From NCBI RefSeq assembly GCF_015767245.1, contig NZ_JADOTV010000004.1:124001-188000 (forward strand): a stretch of 64,000 bases of DNA, written 5' to 3'. Shown here in pieces: positions 51,067-60,528 of this stretch. This DNA comes from Aureivirga sp. CE67. Lineage in GTDB: Bacteria > Bacteroidota > Bacteroidia > Flavobacteriales > Flavobacteriaceae. Made by a program: the position numbers and the translations under genes. The notes under the pieces were generated by a model, which had not been told where the DNA came from, searched no databases, and was given only the letters and a program-made list of their open reading frames with translations. Position 1 is the first letter of the stretch; every line of letters starts with the position of its first letter.

Positions 51067-51564
51067 TTAATTAGAATAATAAGCAACTCGATCCAAAATA
51101 TTATTCAGAATTGAAGAAGCTGTATCTCCTTCATTTTTATACTCTTCAAGGTTGTAAGTATGAATGTCAGTTCCATTCGAATTTTCATCAACTAAATAAC
51201 CATAAGATAACTCAGGTTGCTCTTGATATAGAATTAAAAAAGATTGGTTTTCTTTCAAATCGGCTAAAAATGCAGAATAATCCTTTCTGTTTTCATACAT
51301 TTTTAAATTATCCTCTAAAGAAGTAATTTTAATTTTTGGCGAACCAAAACCGAATTTTTTATGACTAAATTCAATCTGAAATCCACTACATTTTTTATAA
51401 ATATTTTTCAAATCCTTAGGTAGAGAATGACCAATTAATTTCTCCAATTTTTCAATTTTTTCTTCACTTGCTGGCGGATTTATTGTTGCACTAACATTAT
51501 AACTACAGTCTGGATTGTTTTTGCTTTTTTCTACAAGAGAAACGATTTTTTCAATTATTTCCAT
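51067..51564 (-). CDS. SMI1/KNR4 (SUKH) family protein
   Basis: This 165-residue single SUKH domain has NPPASEEKIEKLEKLIGHSLPKDLKNIYKKCSGF near residues 28-62, the family's N-terminal signature. Later strands include FGFGSPKIKITSL and the acidic SYGYLVDENSNGTDIHTY. SUKH proteins often serve as immunity proteins to secreted toxins, but many are housekeeping orphans. No polymorphic toxin lies nearby; the 8-base gap to the upstream lipoprotein gene suggests co-transcription. Confidence 0.85.
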   Translation of the reverse strand: MEIIEKIVSLVEKSKNNPDCSYNVSATINPPASEEKIEKLEKLIGHSLPKDLKNIYKKCSGFQIEFSHKKFGFGSPKIKITSLEDNLKMYENRKDYSAFLADLKENQSFLILYQEQPELSYGYLVDENSNGTDIHTYNLEEYKNEGDTASSILNNILDRVAYYSN

Positions 51565-51572
51565 ATTATTTT

Positions 51573-52322
51573 TTATTTATAAATTCCTTTGTTTTTAAAT
51601 CTTTCAATTAAATTTGATTTATAATCAACAGCTTTTTTGGCATAACTTTTTCCATACTTTTCTTGAGTAAATTGTTTTTCACTTGACTTCACTTTTTTGA
51701 AAGTATGATTTTCCAAAATATATAATTCATATGAAACATGAACTCCTTCGTTCTCTGAAGAATATAAAGTTGTCATTCGATTTTCTTTGTTTATATAAGC
51801 ATTTTGATGCTCATAAATATTGTTGTAAGTCAACCAAATTGTGTTTTCAGAAATCTGTCCATTTTTTATTTTCCCAAGATATATATTTGGAGAATCTTCC
51901 AATTCACCATATAATTCTTCTGGTGTATTTGTAAGAAAAATCACAAACGAATCATTTTCTTTTGTAGTTAATTTATAAATTGGATTTACAAACGTTTGTT
52001 CTTCAAATATAGTTGGTAAAAACTGTCTAAATTCAAGATTATTAATTTTATAATACTTTGAAAAATCATCAATAATTAATTTTTTTGGAAGTTGAATTTC
52101 TTCTAATTTTTCAAGAATAAGGTCAATATTTCCTTTAGTTTCTTCTTCTTTTTTTAGTTCAATTTCTTTTTCTATTTTTTTTGTCTTTTCTACCTTTTCC
52201 TTTTTTTCTTTTGATTGAAGATTTTCTTTTTCCTTAGAATTATTATTACAACTACTTAAGAGTATTCCAAATAATAATAAAATGAGAAAAGGTTTTCTTT
52301 TAAGGCTAGTTATTTTTTTCAT
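51573..52322 (-). CDS. Lipoprotein of unknown function with charged linker
   Basis: The 249-residue protein has a lipobox (LLSSC, Cys25). A 45-residue Lys/Glu-rich linker (to about residue 65) probably spans the periplasm or forms a helix. A globular domain of about 180 residues follows (KLIIDDFSKYYKINNLEFRQF, SFVIFLTNTPEELYGEL) with no recognised family. It ends in a basic segment, SNLIERFKNKGIYK. It is upstream of the SUKH gene with an 8-base gap; a functional link is possible but unproven. Confidence 0.72.
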   Translation of the reverse strand: MKKITSLKRKPFLILLLFGILLSSCNNNSKEKENLQSKEKKEKVEKTKKIEKEIELKKEEETKGNIDLILEKLEEIQLPKKLIIDDFSKYYKINNLEFRQFLPTIFEEQTFVNPIYKLTTKENDSFVIFLTNTPEELYGELEDSPNIYLGKIKNGQISENTIWLTYNNIYEHQNAYINKENRMTTLYSSENEGVHVSYELYILENHTFKKVKSSEKQFTQEKYGKSYAKKAVDYKSNLIERFKNKGIYK

Positions 52323-52350
52323 TATTAGATTTTTATTGGAGCCCTAAAAT

Positions 52351-52384
52351 AAAAAATCCATAAGATTTAACTTATGGATTTTGA
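52351..52384 (-). terminator. Intrinsic terminator after hemJ
   Basis: Perfect stem AATCCATAAG/CTTATGGATT with a 6-base loop and flanking A/T tracts, directly after the hemJ stop. Confidence 0.88.
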
Positions 52385-52388
52385 AATT

Positions 52389-52949
52389 TTATTTTTGATT
52401 TTTTATGTCTTTTTCTTCGTTTCTCATTCGAATTCGTTTGTAGAGCTTTATTCCCATCATAATAATTACAGAGAATAATACAATTCCAATTACTCCCCAA
52501 ACCCAGCTAATTGCATTTTTTAGAACCACTAAAAATACTACTGCGAAAAGGATAATTGTTGAAACTTCATTCCAAATACGAAGTTGATTCGACGAATATT
52601 TGATTTCATCTTTTTGTAATTGCTTATAAATTTTATGACAAGCAAAATGATAAACATAAAGGAAAAACACAAAAACTAATTTGATCCACATCCATTTTTG
52701 TGTCAACCAAGCAGGATTTAGATATAAAAGAATTCCCGCCAAAATTAAAGTAATAATCGCCGAAGGCCATGTGATGATATACCAAAGTCGATAACTCATC
52801 AATTTATATTGATCTTGTAAAATGCTTCTTTTTGGCTCTTCCATATTTTTCGTTTCCGCATGATAAATAAACAAACGAACAATGTAGAATAATCCAGCAA
52901 ACCAGGTTACAATAAATATGATATGCAGTGCTTTTACATCTAAATACAT
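52389..52949 (-). CDS. hemJ: Protoporphyrinogen IX oxidase HemJ (CopD/UPF0093 family)
   Basis: The 186-residue membrane protein has four or five helices and begins ALHIIFIVTWFAGLFYIVRLFIYH, the HemJ signature with conserved His, Trp and Arg. A basic cytoplasmic tail follows the last helix. HemJ oxidises protoporphyrinogen IX to protoporphyrin IX in the inner membrane. Database entries often call it only CopD-like; its position 5 bases after hemH, which uses its product, supports the HemJ assignment. Confidence 0.87.
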   Translation of the reverse strand: MYLDVKALHIIFIVTWFAGLFYIVRLFIYHAETKNMEEPKRSILQDQYKLMSYRLWYIITWPSAIITLILAGILLYLNPAWLTQKWMWIKLVFVFFLYVYHFACHKIYKQLQKDEIKYSSNQLRIWNEVSTIILFAVVFLVVLKNAISWVWGVIGIVLFSVIIMMGIKLYKRIRMRNEEKDIKNQK

Positions 52950-52954
52950 AATTC

Positions 52955-53974
52955 TTAATTTTTAGAAATCCAGTTATCAATCCATTTATTCATTACAGCA
53001 ACCCAATCATCATTATCATTCAAACATGGGATGTGCATAAATTCTTTTCCTCCAGCTTCAAAGAATTCCTCTTTTCCTTCCATCGCAATTTCCTCTAATG
53101 TTTCCAAACAATCGGCAACGAAAGCAGGCGTCATTACAGCGATTTTCGTTTTTCCTTCTTCAGCCAATCTTTCTATTTCTTTATCTGTATAAGGTTGTAA
53201 CCAAGGATCTCTTCCTAATCTTGATTGGAAAGCATCGCTATAAGTTCCTTCTTTTAATCCTAATTTTTGCGCAACCAATTTTGTAGTTTCAAAACACTGA
53301 TGTCTGTAACAGTATTTGTGAGCTTCTGATTTTTGATTACAACAAGAACCATCAATTTTACAATGTGATTTTGTTGGATCTGTTTTTAAAATATGACGCT
53401 CTGGAACACCGTGGTAAGAAAAAAGAATATGATCAAACTCTTCATAATAAAGTTTGTCAGCAACAGTTTTGCTTAAAACATCAATATATTCTTCTTTGTT
53501 ATAAAAGGATTCTAAGAAATCTACTTTTACAGAAGAAAAATGTTTTTTCTGAACTTCTTTTACTTTTTCTTCCACAGTTAAAGTAGTAGACATTGCATAA
53601 TGTGGATAAAGTGGAACTGCTAAAATTTCAGTCACACCCTGATCTACTAATTCTTGCATTCCTTTCTGAATAGACATCGTTCCGTAACGCATACCTAAAG
53701 CAACAGGAATAGAACAGTTTTTCGCTACTTTTTCTTTAAACCTTTCAGAAAGAACAATTAGTGGAGATCCTTCATCCCACCAAATTTTCTTATAAGCAGC
53801 AGCAGATTTTTTAGGTCTTGTATTTAAAATAATTCCTTTTACCAATAAAGTTCTTTGAAAAACAGGAATATCAATAACATATTTATCCATTAAAAATTCT
53901 CCCAAATATCTTCTCACATCTTTAGGCGATGTGCTATCTGGAGAACCTAAATTTATTAGTAGTACACCTTTCAT
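52955..53974 (-). CDS. hemH: Ferrochelatase
   Basis: This 339-residue enzyme inserts Fe2+ into protoporphyrin IX. It has GVLLINLGSPDS at the start, MRYGTMSI, the catalytic His in FSYHGVPERH (H188), and DAFQSRLGRDPWLQPYT. A cysteine-rich segment follows the active-site loop (Cys205, 211, 212, 222, 227), a feature I recall from other Bacteroidetes ferrochelatases, possibly for metal or Fe-S binding. It is co-transcribed with hemJ; the promoter box TACTTTTG matches that of hemA. Confidence 0.95.
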   Translation of the reverse strand: MKGVLLINLGSPDSTSPKDVRRYLGEFLMDKYVIDIPVFQRTLLVKGIILNTRPKKSAAAYKKIWWDEGSPLIVLSERFKEKVAKNCSIPVALGMRYGTMSIQKGMQELVDQGVTEILAVPLYPHYAMSTTLTVEEKVKEVQKKHFSSVKVDFLESFYNKEEYIDVLSKTVADKLYYEEFDHILFSYHGVPERHILKTDPTKSHCKIDGSCCNQKSEAHKYCYRHQCFETTKLVAQKLGLKEGTYSDAFQSRLGRDPWLQPYTDKEIERLAEEGKTKIAVMTPAFVADCLETLEEIAMEGKEEFFEAGGKEFMHIPCLNDNDDWVAVMNKWIDNWISKN

Positions 53975-54041
53975 AGTGTTTGCGTTTGTTTTTGGTTTAT
54001 TCGATTAAAATTTCTCTAAAAAGAGAGTTTAAATAAAGTAT

Positions 54042-54049
54042 CAAAAGTA
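54042..54049 (-). promoter_or_regulatory. Candidate -7 box TACTTTTG for hemH-hemJ
   Basis: Exact TAnnTTTG match. The surrounding GTACTTTTG with a nearby ATACTT and an upstream TATTG also occurs before hemA. Confidence 0.45.
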
Positions 54050-54083
54050 CTACATAATTCAATAAGTAACACAAAATTTATAG

Positions 54084-54113
54084 TTCCCCTCTTGAGAGGG
54101 GTTAGGGGTGTGT
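54084..54113 (+). repeat. Dispersed 30-bp repeat, copy B
   Basis: Same element as copies A and C with one mismatch to each. It is located between the AraC gene end and the hemH promoter, upstream of the hemH -7 box. Confidence 0.85.
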
Positions 54114-54179
54114 GAAAATTCTGATAATTTTTTCTTATGAATTAAATAGATCTATTTTGTCTTAATAAATAATGATTAA

Positions 54180-55076
54180 TTAATCTTGTTTCATAAATTG
54201 TTTTGGAGTAATCCCAAATTTCTTTTTGAAAGCAGCAATAAAATGACTCGAAGTACTATAACCAACTTGTAGTGCAATTTCGTTTACATTCATATTACTT
54301 TCCGACAAAAGTTTTTTGGAATGTTCCATTTTATAATTCAATAAAAAAGTAAAAACTGGAAGTCCGTAAAATTCTTTGAATCCCATTTTTAATTTTTTAA
54401 TGTTCAGACCAACCATTTTTGCCAATTCTTCCAAAGAAGGAGGATTTGCCATATTTTCGATAATAATATCTTTGGCTTTCTTGATTTGAGCCACTGTTTC
54501 TTCATTTGCCATAAAAGGACAACGTTCCGCATCACTTTCTTCAGACATATTAAAATATAAACTTAAAAGTTCATAAATTTTACCTCTTATATATAAAGAA
54601 TGTAAAGTTCCATGAAGTTTTGTGACAGAAAGCTGGTGAATTACAGTTTGAATTAAAGGATTGGTAGCCTTTGTTTCAATAATTGGTTTTCCACTTTTGA
54701 AATCATCAAAATTAATAATGTAATTTTGCTCTGAAGAAAATAAAGAATGTAGATAATTTACAGAAATTAAAACAGTAATTATTTGAGAATTTGGTTGTAA
54801 TTCGAATAAAAGCGGCATGTTTTCTTGTTCAAAATAAACCATTCCAGCCTCTTTTGGTTCTAAATTAATGCGACAATGTTCCATCTGGAAAGCAACTTTA
54901 CTCTCCTGATGCAAACAAAAATATAATTGCAAACAACTTTTTGGCAAAACATATTGATAATGTTTTACTTCGTTTGTATTGTTTTCTAAAGATAAAACCG
55001 AAAATTTCTCAGAATCATCTAATAAAAAACAAGAACTTTTGTCGATATTTTTATATTTTCCTTCTTGAACTTTCAT
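54180..55076 (-). CDS. AraC-family transcriptional regulator (PchR-like), divergent from hemA
   Basis: The 298-residue protein has an N-terminal ligand-binding region (1-200) of the PchR/siderophore-regulator type with LQLYFCLHQESKVAFQM. A C-terminal AraC DNA-binding domain follows with two HTH motifs (SLEELAKMVGLNIKKLKMGF and NVNEIALQVGYSTSSHFIAAFKKKFGITPKQF). It lies between hemH/hemJ and the hemA operon and is transcribed away from hemA, so it is a good candidate to control heme synthesis in response to iron or heme. This is an inference from position. Confidence 0.87.
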   Translation of the reverse strand: MKVQEGKYKNIDKSSCFLLDDSEKFSVLSLENNTNEVKHYQYVLPKSCLQLYFCLHQESKVAFQMEHCRINLEPKEAGMVYFEQENMPLLFELQPNSQIITVLISVNYLHSLFSSEQNYIINFDDFKSGKPIIETKATNPLIQTVIHQLSVTKLHGTLHSLYIRGKIYELLSLYFNMSEESDAERCPFMANEETVAQIKKAKDIIIENMANPPSLEELAKMVGLNIKKLKMGFKEFYGLPVFTFLLNYKMEHSKKLLSESNMNVNEIALQVGYSTSSHFIAAFKKKFGITPKQFMKQD

Positions 55077-55110
55077 GTATAATTTACTGTATTGTTACCA
55101 ATTATTAAGG

Positions 55111-55118
55111 CAAAATTA
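55111..55118 (-). promoter_or_regulatory. Candidate -7 box TAATTTTG for the AraC gene
   Basis: Exact TAnnTTTG match 35 bases upstream of the ATG; a TTG lies 23 bases further upstream (complement of 55142-55144). Confidence 0.45.
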
Positions 55119-55328
55119 CAATAAAAAATAATATGAATATGCAAGGTTTTTAAATCTTTTGTAGGTTGAATGATTTTTTGTAATTTGAAGAGTGAATTAA
55201 TTGAAAATGCTTTAAACAGTTGATTTTGAGTGGTGTTTGTGTTATTTAAAATCATTATAAATTAATCGAAATCACCGATGTAGTAATTTAAAGTTCTTTT
55301 AGCGACGTTTTTATTGTTAAATAGGTGG

Positions 55329-55336
55329 TACTTTTG
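55329..55336 (+). promoter_or_regulatory. Candidate -7 box TACTTTTG for the hemA operon
   Basis: Exact TAnnTTTG match 31 bases before the ATG at 55367. It falls inside the longer GTG-initiated frame, supporting the later start. Confidence 0.45.
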
Positions 55337-55366
55337 TCGATACTTATTGGAAGGAGTAATAAGTTT

Positions 55367-56629
55367 ATGCGTATTGAAGATATGACAAGGAAATTATATA
55401 ATATAGGGCTAAGTTACAAAAAAGCTGACGTTCAGACTAGAGGTGCTTTTAGTATCTCAAAACCAAATCAAACTGCTTTATTAGAATCAGCAAAGGAAAA
55501 AGGAATTGACGGAATCTTCGTTATTTCTACTTGTAATAGAACAGAAATTACAGGATTTGCAAAACACCCATTTGAATTAATCCAACTTTTATGTGAGTTT
55601 TCAGAAGGATCTGTAGAGGATTTTGCAAAGTTTTCTAATGTCTATAAAGATGGTGAAGCTATCGATCATTTATTCCGTATCGGAACAGGATTGGATAGTC
55701 AGATTCTTGGAGATTATGAGATTGTTTCACAATTAAAACAATCATTCATGACTGCAAAAGAGGTTGGAACTACAAATGCTTATTTAGAAAGATTGCTGAA
55801 TTCTGTTTTACAAGCAAGCAAGAATGTAAAGAATAATACGCAAATTAGCTCTGGAACTACATCTGTTGCATATGCTGCTGTTCAGTATATTTTAGAGAAT
55901 GTAGAAAATCTTGCAAACAAAAATATTACTGTTTTTGGTTTAGGTGATATGGGGAAAAGTACTTGTAAAAATATTTTAGAGTATACCTTAAACCGTAAAA
56001 TCAAATTAATCAACAGAACAGAATCTAAAACGGAAGCTTTCGTTGCAGAACACCCTGAGATTTCTAAAGGAAATTACCACGATTTAGCGGAAGATATCAA
56101 GGATACAGATATTTTAATTGTTTCTACAGGAGCAGATAAACCAACTATTACAAAACAACATTTAGAAGGTCATAAAGAAATGTTGGTAATGGATTTATCA
56201 ATGCCAGAAAACGTAGATATTTCTGTAAAAGAATTAGAAAATATTACATTAATCAATGTAGATGAGCTTTCCAAAATTACAGATAGAACGATTGAAAAAA
56301 GAAGAAAAGATATTCCTGTTGCAGAAGGGATTATTGAAGAGCATAAAACAGAATTTTTAAATTGGTTAGAGCATAGAAAATTTACACCAGCTGTTAATGC
56401 TTTAAAAGAGTCTTTAAGATCTATTCAAAATGATGAATTAGATTTTCAAAGTAAAAAATTGAAAGATCTTAATTTAGAACACGCAGAAATAATTACTTCA
56501 CGCCTTATTCAAAAAATAACTACACAGTTTGTAAAACATCTAAAAGACGAAGATACTTCAATGGATATGAGTATAGATGTGATGCAAAAAGTGTTTAACT
56601 TTAATACGATTAGTATTGATGAAAAATAA
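55367..56629 (+). CDS. hemA: Glutamyl-tRNA reductase
   Basis: The frame is open from a GTG at 55325, but the promoter box (55329-55336) and an AGGAG 10 bases before ATG 55367 favour the later start (about 420 residues). It reduces Glu-tRNA to glutamate-1-semialdehyde. Landmarks are YNIGLSYKKADVQTRG, the catalytic Cys in FVISTCNRTE (about residue 56), LDSQILGDYEIVSQ, the NADPH-binding VFGLGDMGKSTCKNI and the C-terminal dimerisation helix. First gene of hemACDBLE. Confidence 0.95.
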   Translation: MRIEDMTRKLYNIGLSYKKADVQTRGAFSISKPNQTALLESAKEKGIDGIFVISTCNRTEITGFAKHPFELIQLLCEFSEGSVEDFAKFSNVYKDGEAIDHLFRIGTGLDSQILGDYEIVSQLKQSFMTAKEVGTTNAYLERLLNSVLQASKNVKNNTQISSGTTSVAYAAVQYILENVENLANKNITVFGLGDMGKSTCKNILEYTLNRKIKLINRTESKTEAFVAEHPEISKGNYHDLAEDIKDTDILIVSTGADKPTITKQHLEGHKEMLVMDLSMPENVDISVKELENITLINVDELSKITDRTIEKRRKDIPVAEGIIEEHKTEFLNWLEHRKFTPAVNALKESLRSIQNDELDFQSKKLKDLNLEHAEIITSRLIQKITTQFVKHLKDEDTSMDMSIDVMQKVFNFNTISIDEK

Positions 56630-57539
56630 AATCCGAATTGGAACTAGAGCAAGTGAGTTAGCTTTATGGCAAGCGCATTTGGTAGAAAATAAATTAAACG
56701 AATTAGGATACAAAACAGAAATTGTAGAAGTTTCTTCAACAGGAGATGAGGTTTTAGATAAACCTTTACATGAAATCGGAGGAATGGGACTTTTTACAAG
56801 AACTTTGGATAATGCAATGTTAAGAGGAGAAATCGATATTGCTGTGCATTCTCTAAAAGATGTTCCTACGGATTTGCCAGAAAAAATTGTGCAAGCAGCA
56901 GTTTTGGAAAGAGCAAATATTTTAGATGTTTTAGTATATAAAAATAACACAGAGTTTTTAGAAGAAAATTCTGCTACAATTGCAACTGGAAGCTTGAGAA
57001 GAAGAGCACAATGGTTGCATAAATATCCAAATCATACAATTACTGGTTTAAGAGGAAATGTAAATACTCGTTTACAAAAACTAGAAGATAATGATTGGAA
57101 TGGAGCAATTTTCGCAGCAGCAGGTTTAGAAAGAATTAATCTTTTACCAGAAAATCACCAATATTTAGATTGGATGATTCCTGCGCCAGCACAAGGAGCT
57201 ATTATGGTTACAGCTTTAGAAGCTGATGAAGCTGTATTGGAAGCTTGTGAGAAATTAAATCATAGAAATACAGAAATTGCTGTTTTTGTAGAGCGTCAAT
57301 TCATGAAAGTTTTAGAAGGTGGTTGTACTGCGCCAATTGGTGGAAATGCAACAATCGAAAACGAAGAAATTCATTTTGTAGGAGTTTTAAGCGCTATTGA
57401 TGGTTCAAGAGAAATTAGAGTAGAGAAAAAAGGAATGATTTCTGACTTTGAAAATTTCGGAGGAACTTGTGCTAAAGAGCTTCTTGCAGATGGAGGAAAA
57501 GAATTGATGATTGAAATCAAAGCAGAAATGAAAAAATAA
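56619..57539 (+). CDS. hemC: Hydroxymethylbilane synthase (porphobilinogen deaminase)
   Basis: ATG 56619 overlaps the hemA stop by 11 bases. The 306-residue enzyme polymerises four porphobilinogens. It has IRIGTRASELALWQAH, FTRTLDNAML, DIAVHSLKDVPT, RRRAQWLHKYP and the dipyrromethane-cofactor Cys in LEGGCTAPIGG (C236). Length is normal. It is translationally coupled to hemA. Confidence 0.96.
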   Translation: MKNKIRIGTRASELALWQAHLVENKLNELGYKTEIVEVSSTGDEVLDKPLHEIGGMGLFTRTLDNAMLRGEIDIAVHSLKDVPTDLPEKIVQAAVLERANILDVLVYKNNTEFLEENSATIATGSLRRRAQWLHKYPNHTITGLRGNVNTRLQKLEDNDWNGAIFAAAGLERINLLPENHQYLDWMIPAPAQGAIMVTALEADEAVLEACEKLNHRNTEIAVFVERQFMKVLEGGCTAPIGGNATIENEEIHFVGVLSAIDGSREIRVEKKGMISDFENFGGTCAKELLADGGKELMIEIKAEMKK

Positions 57540-57547
57540 ATGCCGAA

Positions 57548-58219
57548 ATGAAATCTCCTTTCCAAATAATTTCTACAAAATTGTTGACTACAAACCAAAA
57601 GCAACTTTTTGAAAACGTAGAAATGGAAGATTATTCTTTTATTCGAGTGGAAGTGAAAGGAGATTTTAATTCGGATTCTCTAACAGATACCTTAATTTTT
57701 ACAAGTCAAAATGCTGTAAAAGCTGTTTTGCAAAAAAAAGAAGAAATACATTTTGAAACTAAAAATGTGTTTTGTGTTGGAGAAAAAACGAGAGCTTTAC
57801 TTCAAAAACAAAATATCGAAGTAAAAGCCATGTTTTTCGGAGCAAAAGAATTAGCAGATTATTTGGTGGAAGAAGTGAAACCAACAGAAGTTACTTTCTT
57901 TTGTGGAAATCTAAGAAGACAAGAACTTCCTAAGATTTTAGAGGAAAACGAAATCGAAGTAAATGAGGAAATTGTTTACGAAACTATTTTAGAAAAAATA
58001 AAGCTAAATACAGCATTTGATGCTGTACTTTTTTTTAGCCCTTCTGCAATAAAAAGTTATATTTTAGCTGAAAATAAGATAAATATACCCGTATTTTGTA
58101 TTGGAAATACAACTGCTGTTGCAGCAACATTTTATTTTGACGAAATTTACGTTGCACAAAAACCAACAGTGGAAGAGGTTATTAAACTAACGAACGCACA
58201 TTTTAGCCATGTTAAATAG
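57548..58219 (+). CDS. hemD: Uroporphyrinogen-III synthase
   Basis: The 223-residue HemD-fold protein has two alpha/beta lobes ([14 protein letters not shown] in the first, [15 protein letters not shown] with [14 protein letters not shown] in the second), the typical weakly conserved pattern of this family. It cyclises hydroxymethylbilane with ring D inversion. It is slightly short (usual about 250) but in the expected place between hemC and hemB. The start is 8 bases after hemC, and its end overlaps hemB by 11 bases. Confidence 0.9.
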   Translation: MKSPFQIISTKLLTTNQKQLFENVEMEDYSFIRVEVKGDFNSDSLTDTLIFTSQNAVKAVLQKKEEIHFETKNVFCVGEKTRALLQKQNIEVKAMFFGAKELADYLVEEVKPTEVTFFCGNLRRQELPKILEENEIEVNEEIVYETILEKIKLNTAFDAVLFFSPSAIKSYILAENKINIPVFCIGNTTAVAATFYFDEIYVAQKPTVEEVIKLTNAHFSHVK

Positions 58220-59177
58220 AACAAGACGTTTAAGAAAGACAGAAAACATTCGCCGTTTGGTAAGAGAGAATTCTCTTTCAGTGAATGATTTGATTTACCC
58301 TTTATTTATTGAAGAAGGAGAGAATATTGAAACTGAAATTCCTTCCATGCCAGGAATTAAACGTTTTTCATTAGATACTTTACACAAAGAGTTGGATGAA
58401 GTTGTTGATTTAAAAATTCCAGCAGTTTTACTTTTCGGAATTCCTGCAAACAAAGATTGTGAAGGAACAGAAACTTGGAATGATGATGGAATCATGCAAC
58501 AAGCAATTCGTTATATCAAGAAAAATTATCCAAGCTTATATGTAATTACAGATGTTTGTTTTTGCGAATATACAGATCATGGACATTGTGGAATTATTCA
58601 CGATAATGATGTGGATAATGATGAAACTTTAGTAAATCTTGCAAAACAAGTAATTTCTCATGCAAAAGCTGGTGTAGACATGGTAGCACCTTCTGGAATG
58701 ATGGATGGGACAATTCAAACAATTCGTGAAGCTTTAGATAATACAGGTTTTTACCAAATTCCAATTATGGGATACTCTGTAAAATACGCTTCTGCTTTTT
58801 ACGGGCCTTTCCGTGATGCGGCTGATTCTGCACCAAGTTTTGGAGATAGAAGAACGTATCAAATGGATCCATCAAATAGAGATGAAGGTTTAAGAGAAGC
58901 AACTTTCGATGATGAAGAAGGAGCAGATATTTTGATGGTAAAACCAGCTTTATCTTATTTAGATATTATTAGAGATTTAAAAAATAATTTTGATAGACCA
59001 ATAGCTTGCTATAATGTAAGTGGAGAATATGCAATGGTGAAAGCTGCTGCTGAAAAAGGTTGGATTGATGGAGAACGAGTGATGATGGAATCTTTACTTT
59101 CTATGAAGAGAGCGGGAGCAGACATAATCATTACTTATTTTGCAAAAGAAGTAGCAAAATTATTAAAAGACCAATAG
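58209..59177 (+). CDS. hemB: Porphobilinogen synthase (delta-aminolevulinic acid dehydratase)
   Basis: This 322-residue TIM barrel condenses two 5-aminolevulinates. The zinc-site cysteines C117, C119 and C127 ([14 protein letters not shown]) mark the Zn-dependent type. The Schiff-base lysines are K192 (YSVKYASAF) and K245 ([10 protein letters not shown]). It overlaps the 3' end of hemD by 11 bases, so the two are translationally coupled. Confidence 0.97.
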   Translation: MLNRTRRLRKTENIRRLVRENSLSVNDLIYPLFIEEGENIETEIPSMPGIKRFSLDTLHKELDEVVDLKIPAVLLFGIPANKDCEGTETWNDDGIMQQAIRYIKKNYPSLYVITDVCFCEYTDHGHCGIIHDNDVDNDETLVNLAKQVISHAKAGVDMVAPSGMMDGTIQTIREALDNTGFYQIPIMGYSVKYASAFYGPFRDAADSAPSFGDRRTYQMDPSNRDEGLREATFDDEEGADILMVKPALSYLDIIRDLKNNFDRPIACYNVSGEYAMVKAAAEKGWIDGERVMMESLLSMKRAGADIIITYFAKEVAKLLKDQ

Positions 59178-59197
59178 TCACTTTAAAACTATTCCAA

Positions 59198-60505
59198 ATG
59201 ACATTCGAAAAATCAGAAATATTATACAATAAAGGTTTAGTGCATTTAGTAGGTGCGGTAAACTCTCCAGTTAGAGCATTTCAATCTGTTGGAGGAAATC
59301 CATTATTTATTAAAAAAGCAAAAGGATCAAAAATCAAAGATGTTGATGGAAATTCTTATGTAGATTACGTTCTTTCTTACGGACCAATGATTTTAGGTCA
59401 CCGTCATAAGAAAGTTGAAAAAGCAATCAAAAAAGCTTTAAAAAATGGATATTCATTCGGAGCAACTTCTGAAGGAGAATTAAAATTAGCAAAGATTATT
59501 TGTAAAGCTTTTCCAGGAATGGATAAAGTTCGTTTTGTAAACTCTGGAACAGAAGCAGTTTTAAGTGCAATTCGTTTAGCAAGAGCTTATACAGGAAAAA
59601 ATAAAATTATCAAGTTCTCTGGATGTTACCACGGACATTCTGATGCTTTATTAGTTGCAGCAGGTTCTGGTTTAGCAACTTTAAGTTTACCAGGAAGTAA
59701 AGGTGTTCCAGAAAAAGCAGTTGAAAATACTTTAATTGCAGAATATAATAATTTAGAAAGTGTAAAGAAACACTTCGAAGATTCAGATGATATTGCTGGA
59801 GTTATTTTAGAGCCAGTTGCAGGAAATATGGGAGTTGTAGTTCCTCAAGATGGATTTTTACAAGAATTAAAAGCTTATTTAGAATCAAAAGGAGCCTTAT
59901 TAATTGTAGATGAGGTAATGACAGGATTCCGTTCTAAGTTTGGTGGAGCTCAAGAAGTTTTAGGAGTGGAAGCTGATATTACTTGTTTAGGAAAAGTAAT
60001 TGGTGGAGGTTTCCCTGTTGGAGCTTATGGAGCTAGAAATGAAATCATGGAAATGGTTGCGCCACTTGGAGGAATGTACCAAGCAGGAACACTTTCTGGA
60101 AATCCAATTGCAATGGCTGCAGGAATTTCTACTTTATCACAATTAAAGAAAGAAAACCCATATAAAGGATTTGATATTTTAGCAGAGAAAATTGAGAAGA
60201 TTTTACTAGGAGCTGCAAAAATTCATAATGTACCTTTAACTGTAAACAGATTTGGATCGATGATTAATCCTTTCTTTACAGATGTAAAAGTTACAGATTT
60301 CCCTTCTGCACAAACAAGTGATACGGAAAGTTTTGGTGTTTTCTTCTGGGAATTAATCAAACAAGGATTATTTATTCCACCATCGCAATTTGAAGCTTGG
60401 TTCTTATCTACTGCTTTATCTGAAAAAGATTTAGAAAAAACTTCTAAAGCAATTCATAAAGCAATGGAAAAAGTAGCAGAATTTCAAAAGTCAAAAGCGG
60501 AGTAA
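59198..60505 (+). CDS. hemL: Glutamate-1-semialdehyde 2,1-aminomutase
   Basis: This 435-residue PLP enzyme makes 5-aminolevulinate from the HemA product. Landmarks are AVNSPVRAFQSVGG, VRFVNSGTEAVLSAIRLAR, YHGHSDALLVAAGSGLAT, LIVDEVMTGFR and the PLP lysine K266 in CLGKVIGGGFPVGAYGAR. It starts 20 bases after hemB in the same direction. The pathway order shows the organism uses the C5 route to heme. Confidence 0.96.
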   Translation: MTFEKSEILYNKGLVHLVGAVNSPVRAFQSVGGNPLFIKKAKGSKIKDVDGNSYVDYVLSYGPMILGHRHKKVEKAIKKALKNGYSFGATSEGELKLAKIICKAFPGMDKVRFVNSGTEAVLSAIRLARAYTGKNKIIKFSGCYHGHSDALLVAAGSGLATLSLPGSKGVPEKAVENTLIAEYNNLESVKKHFEDSDDIAGVILEPVAGNMGVVVPQDGFLQELKAYLESKGALLIVDEVMTGFRSKFGGAQEVLGVEADITCLGKVIGGGFPVGAYGARNEIMEMVAPLGGMYQAGTLSGNPIAMAAGISTLSQLKKENPYKGFDILAEKIEKILLGAAKIHNVPLTVNRFGSMINPFFTDVKVTDFPSAQTSDTESFGVFFWELIKQGLFIPPSQFEAWFLSTALSEKDLEKTSKAIHKAMEKVAEFQKSKAE

Positions 60506-60528
60506 AAAACAAAAGGGATAGGTTTTAA

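Noticed and set aside
51067-52322. Toxin/immunity locus suggested by the SUKH domain
   Set aside because: The neighbouring gene is a lipoprotein without toxin features; no polymorphic toxin or cassette array is present.
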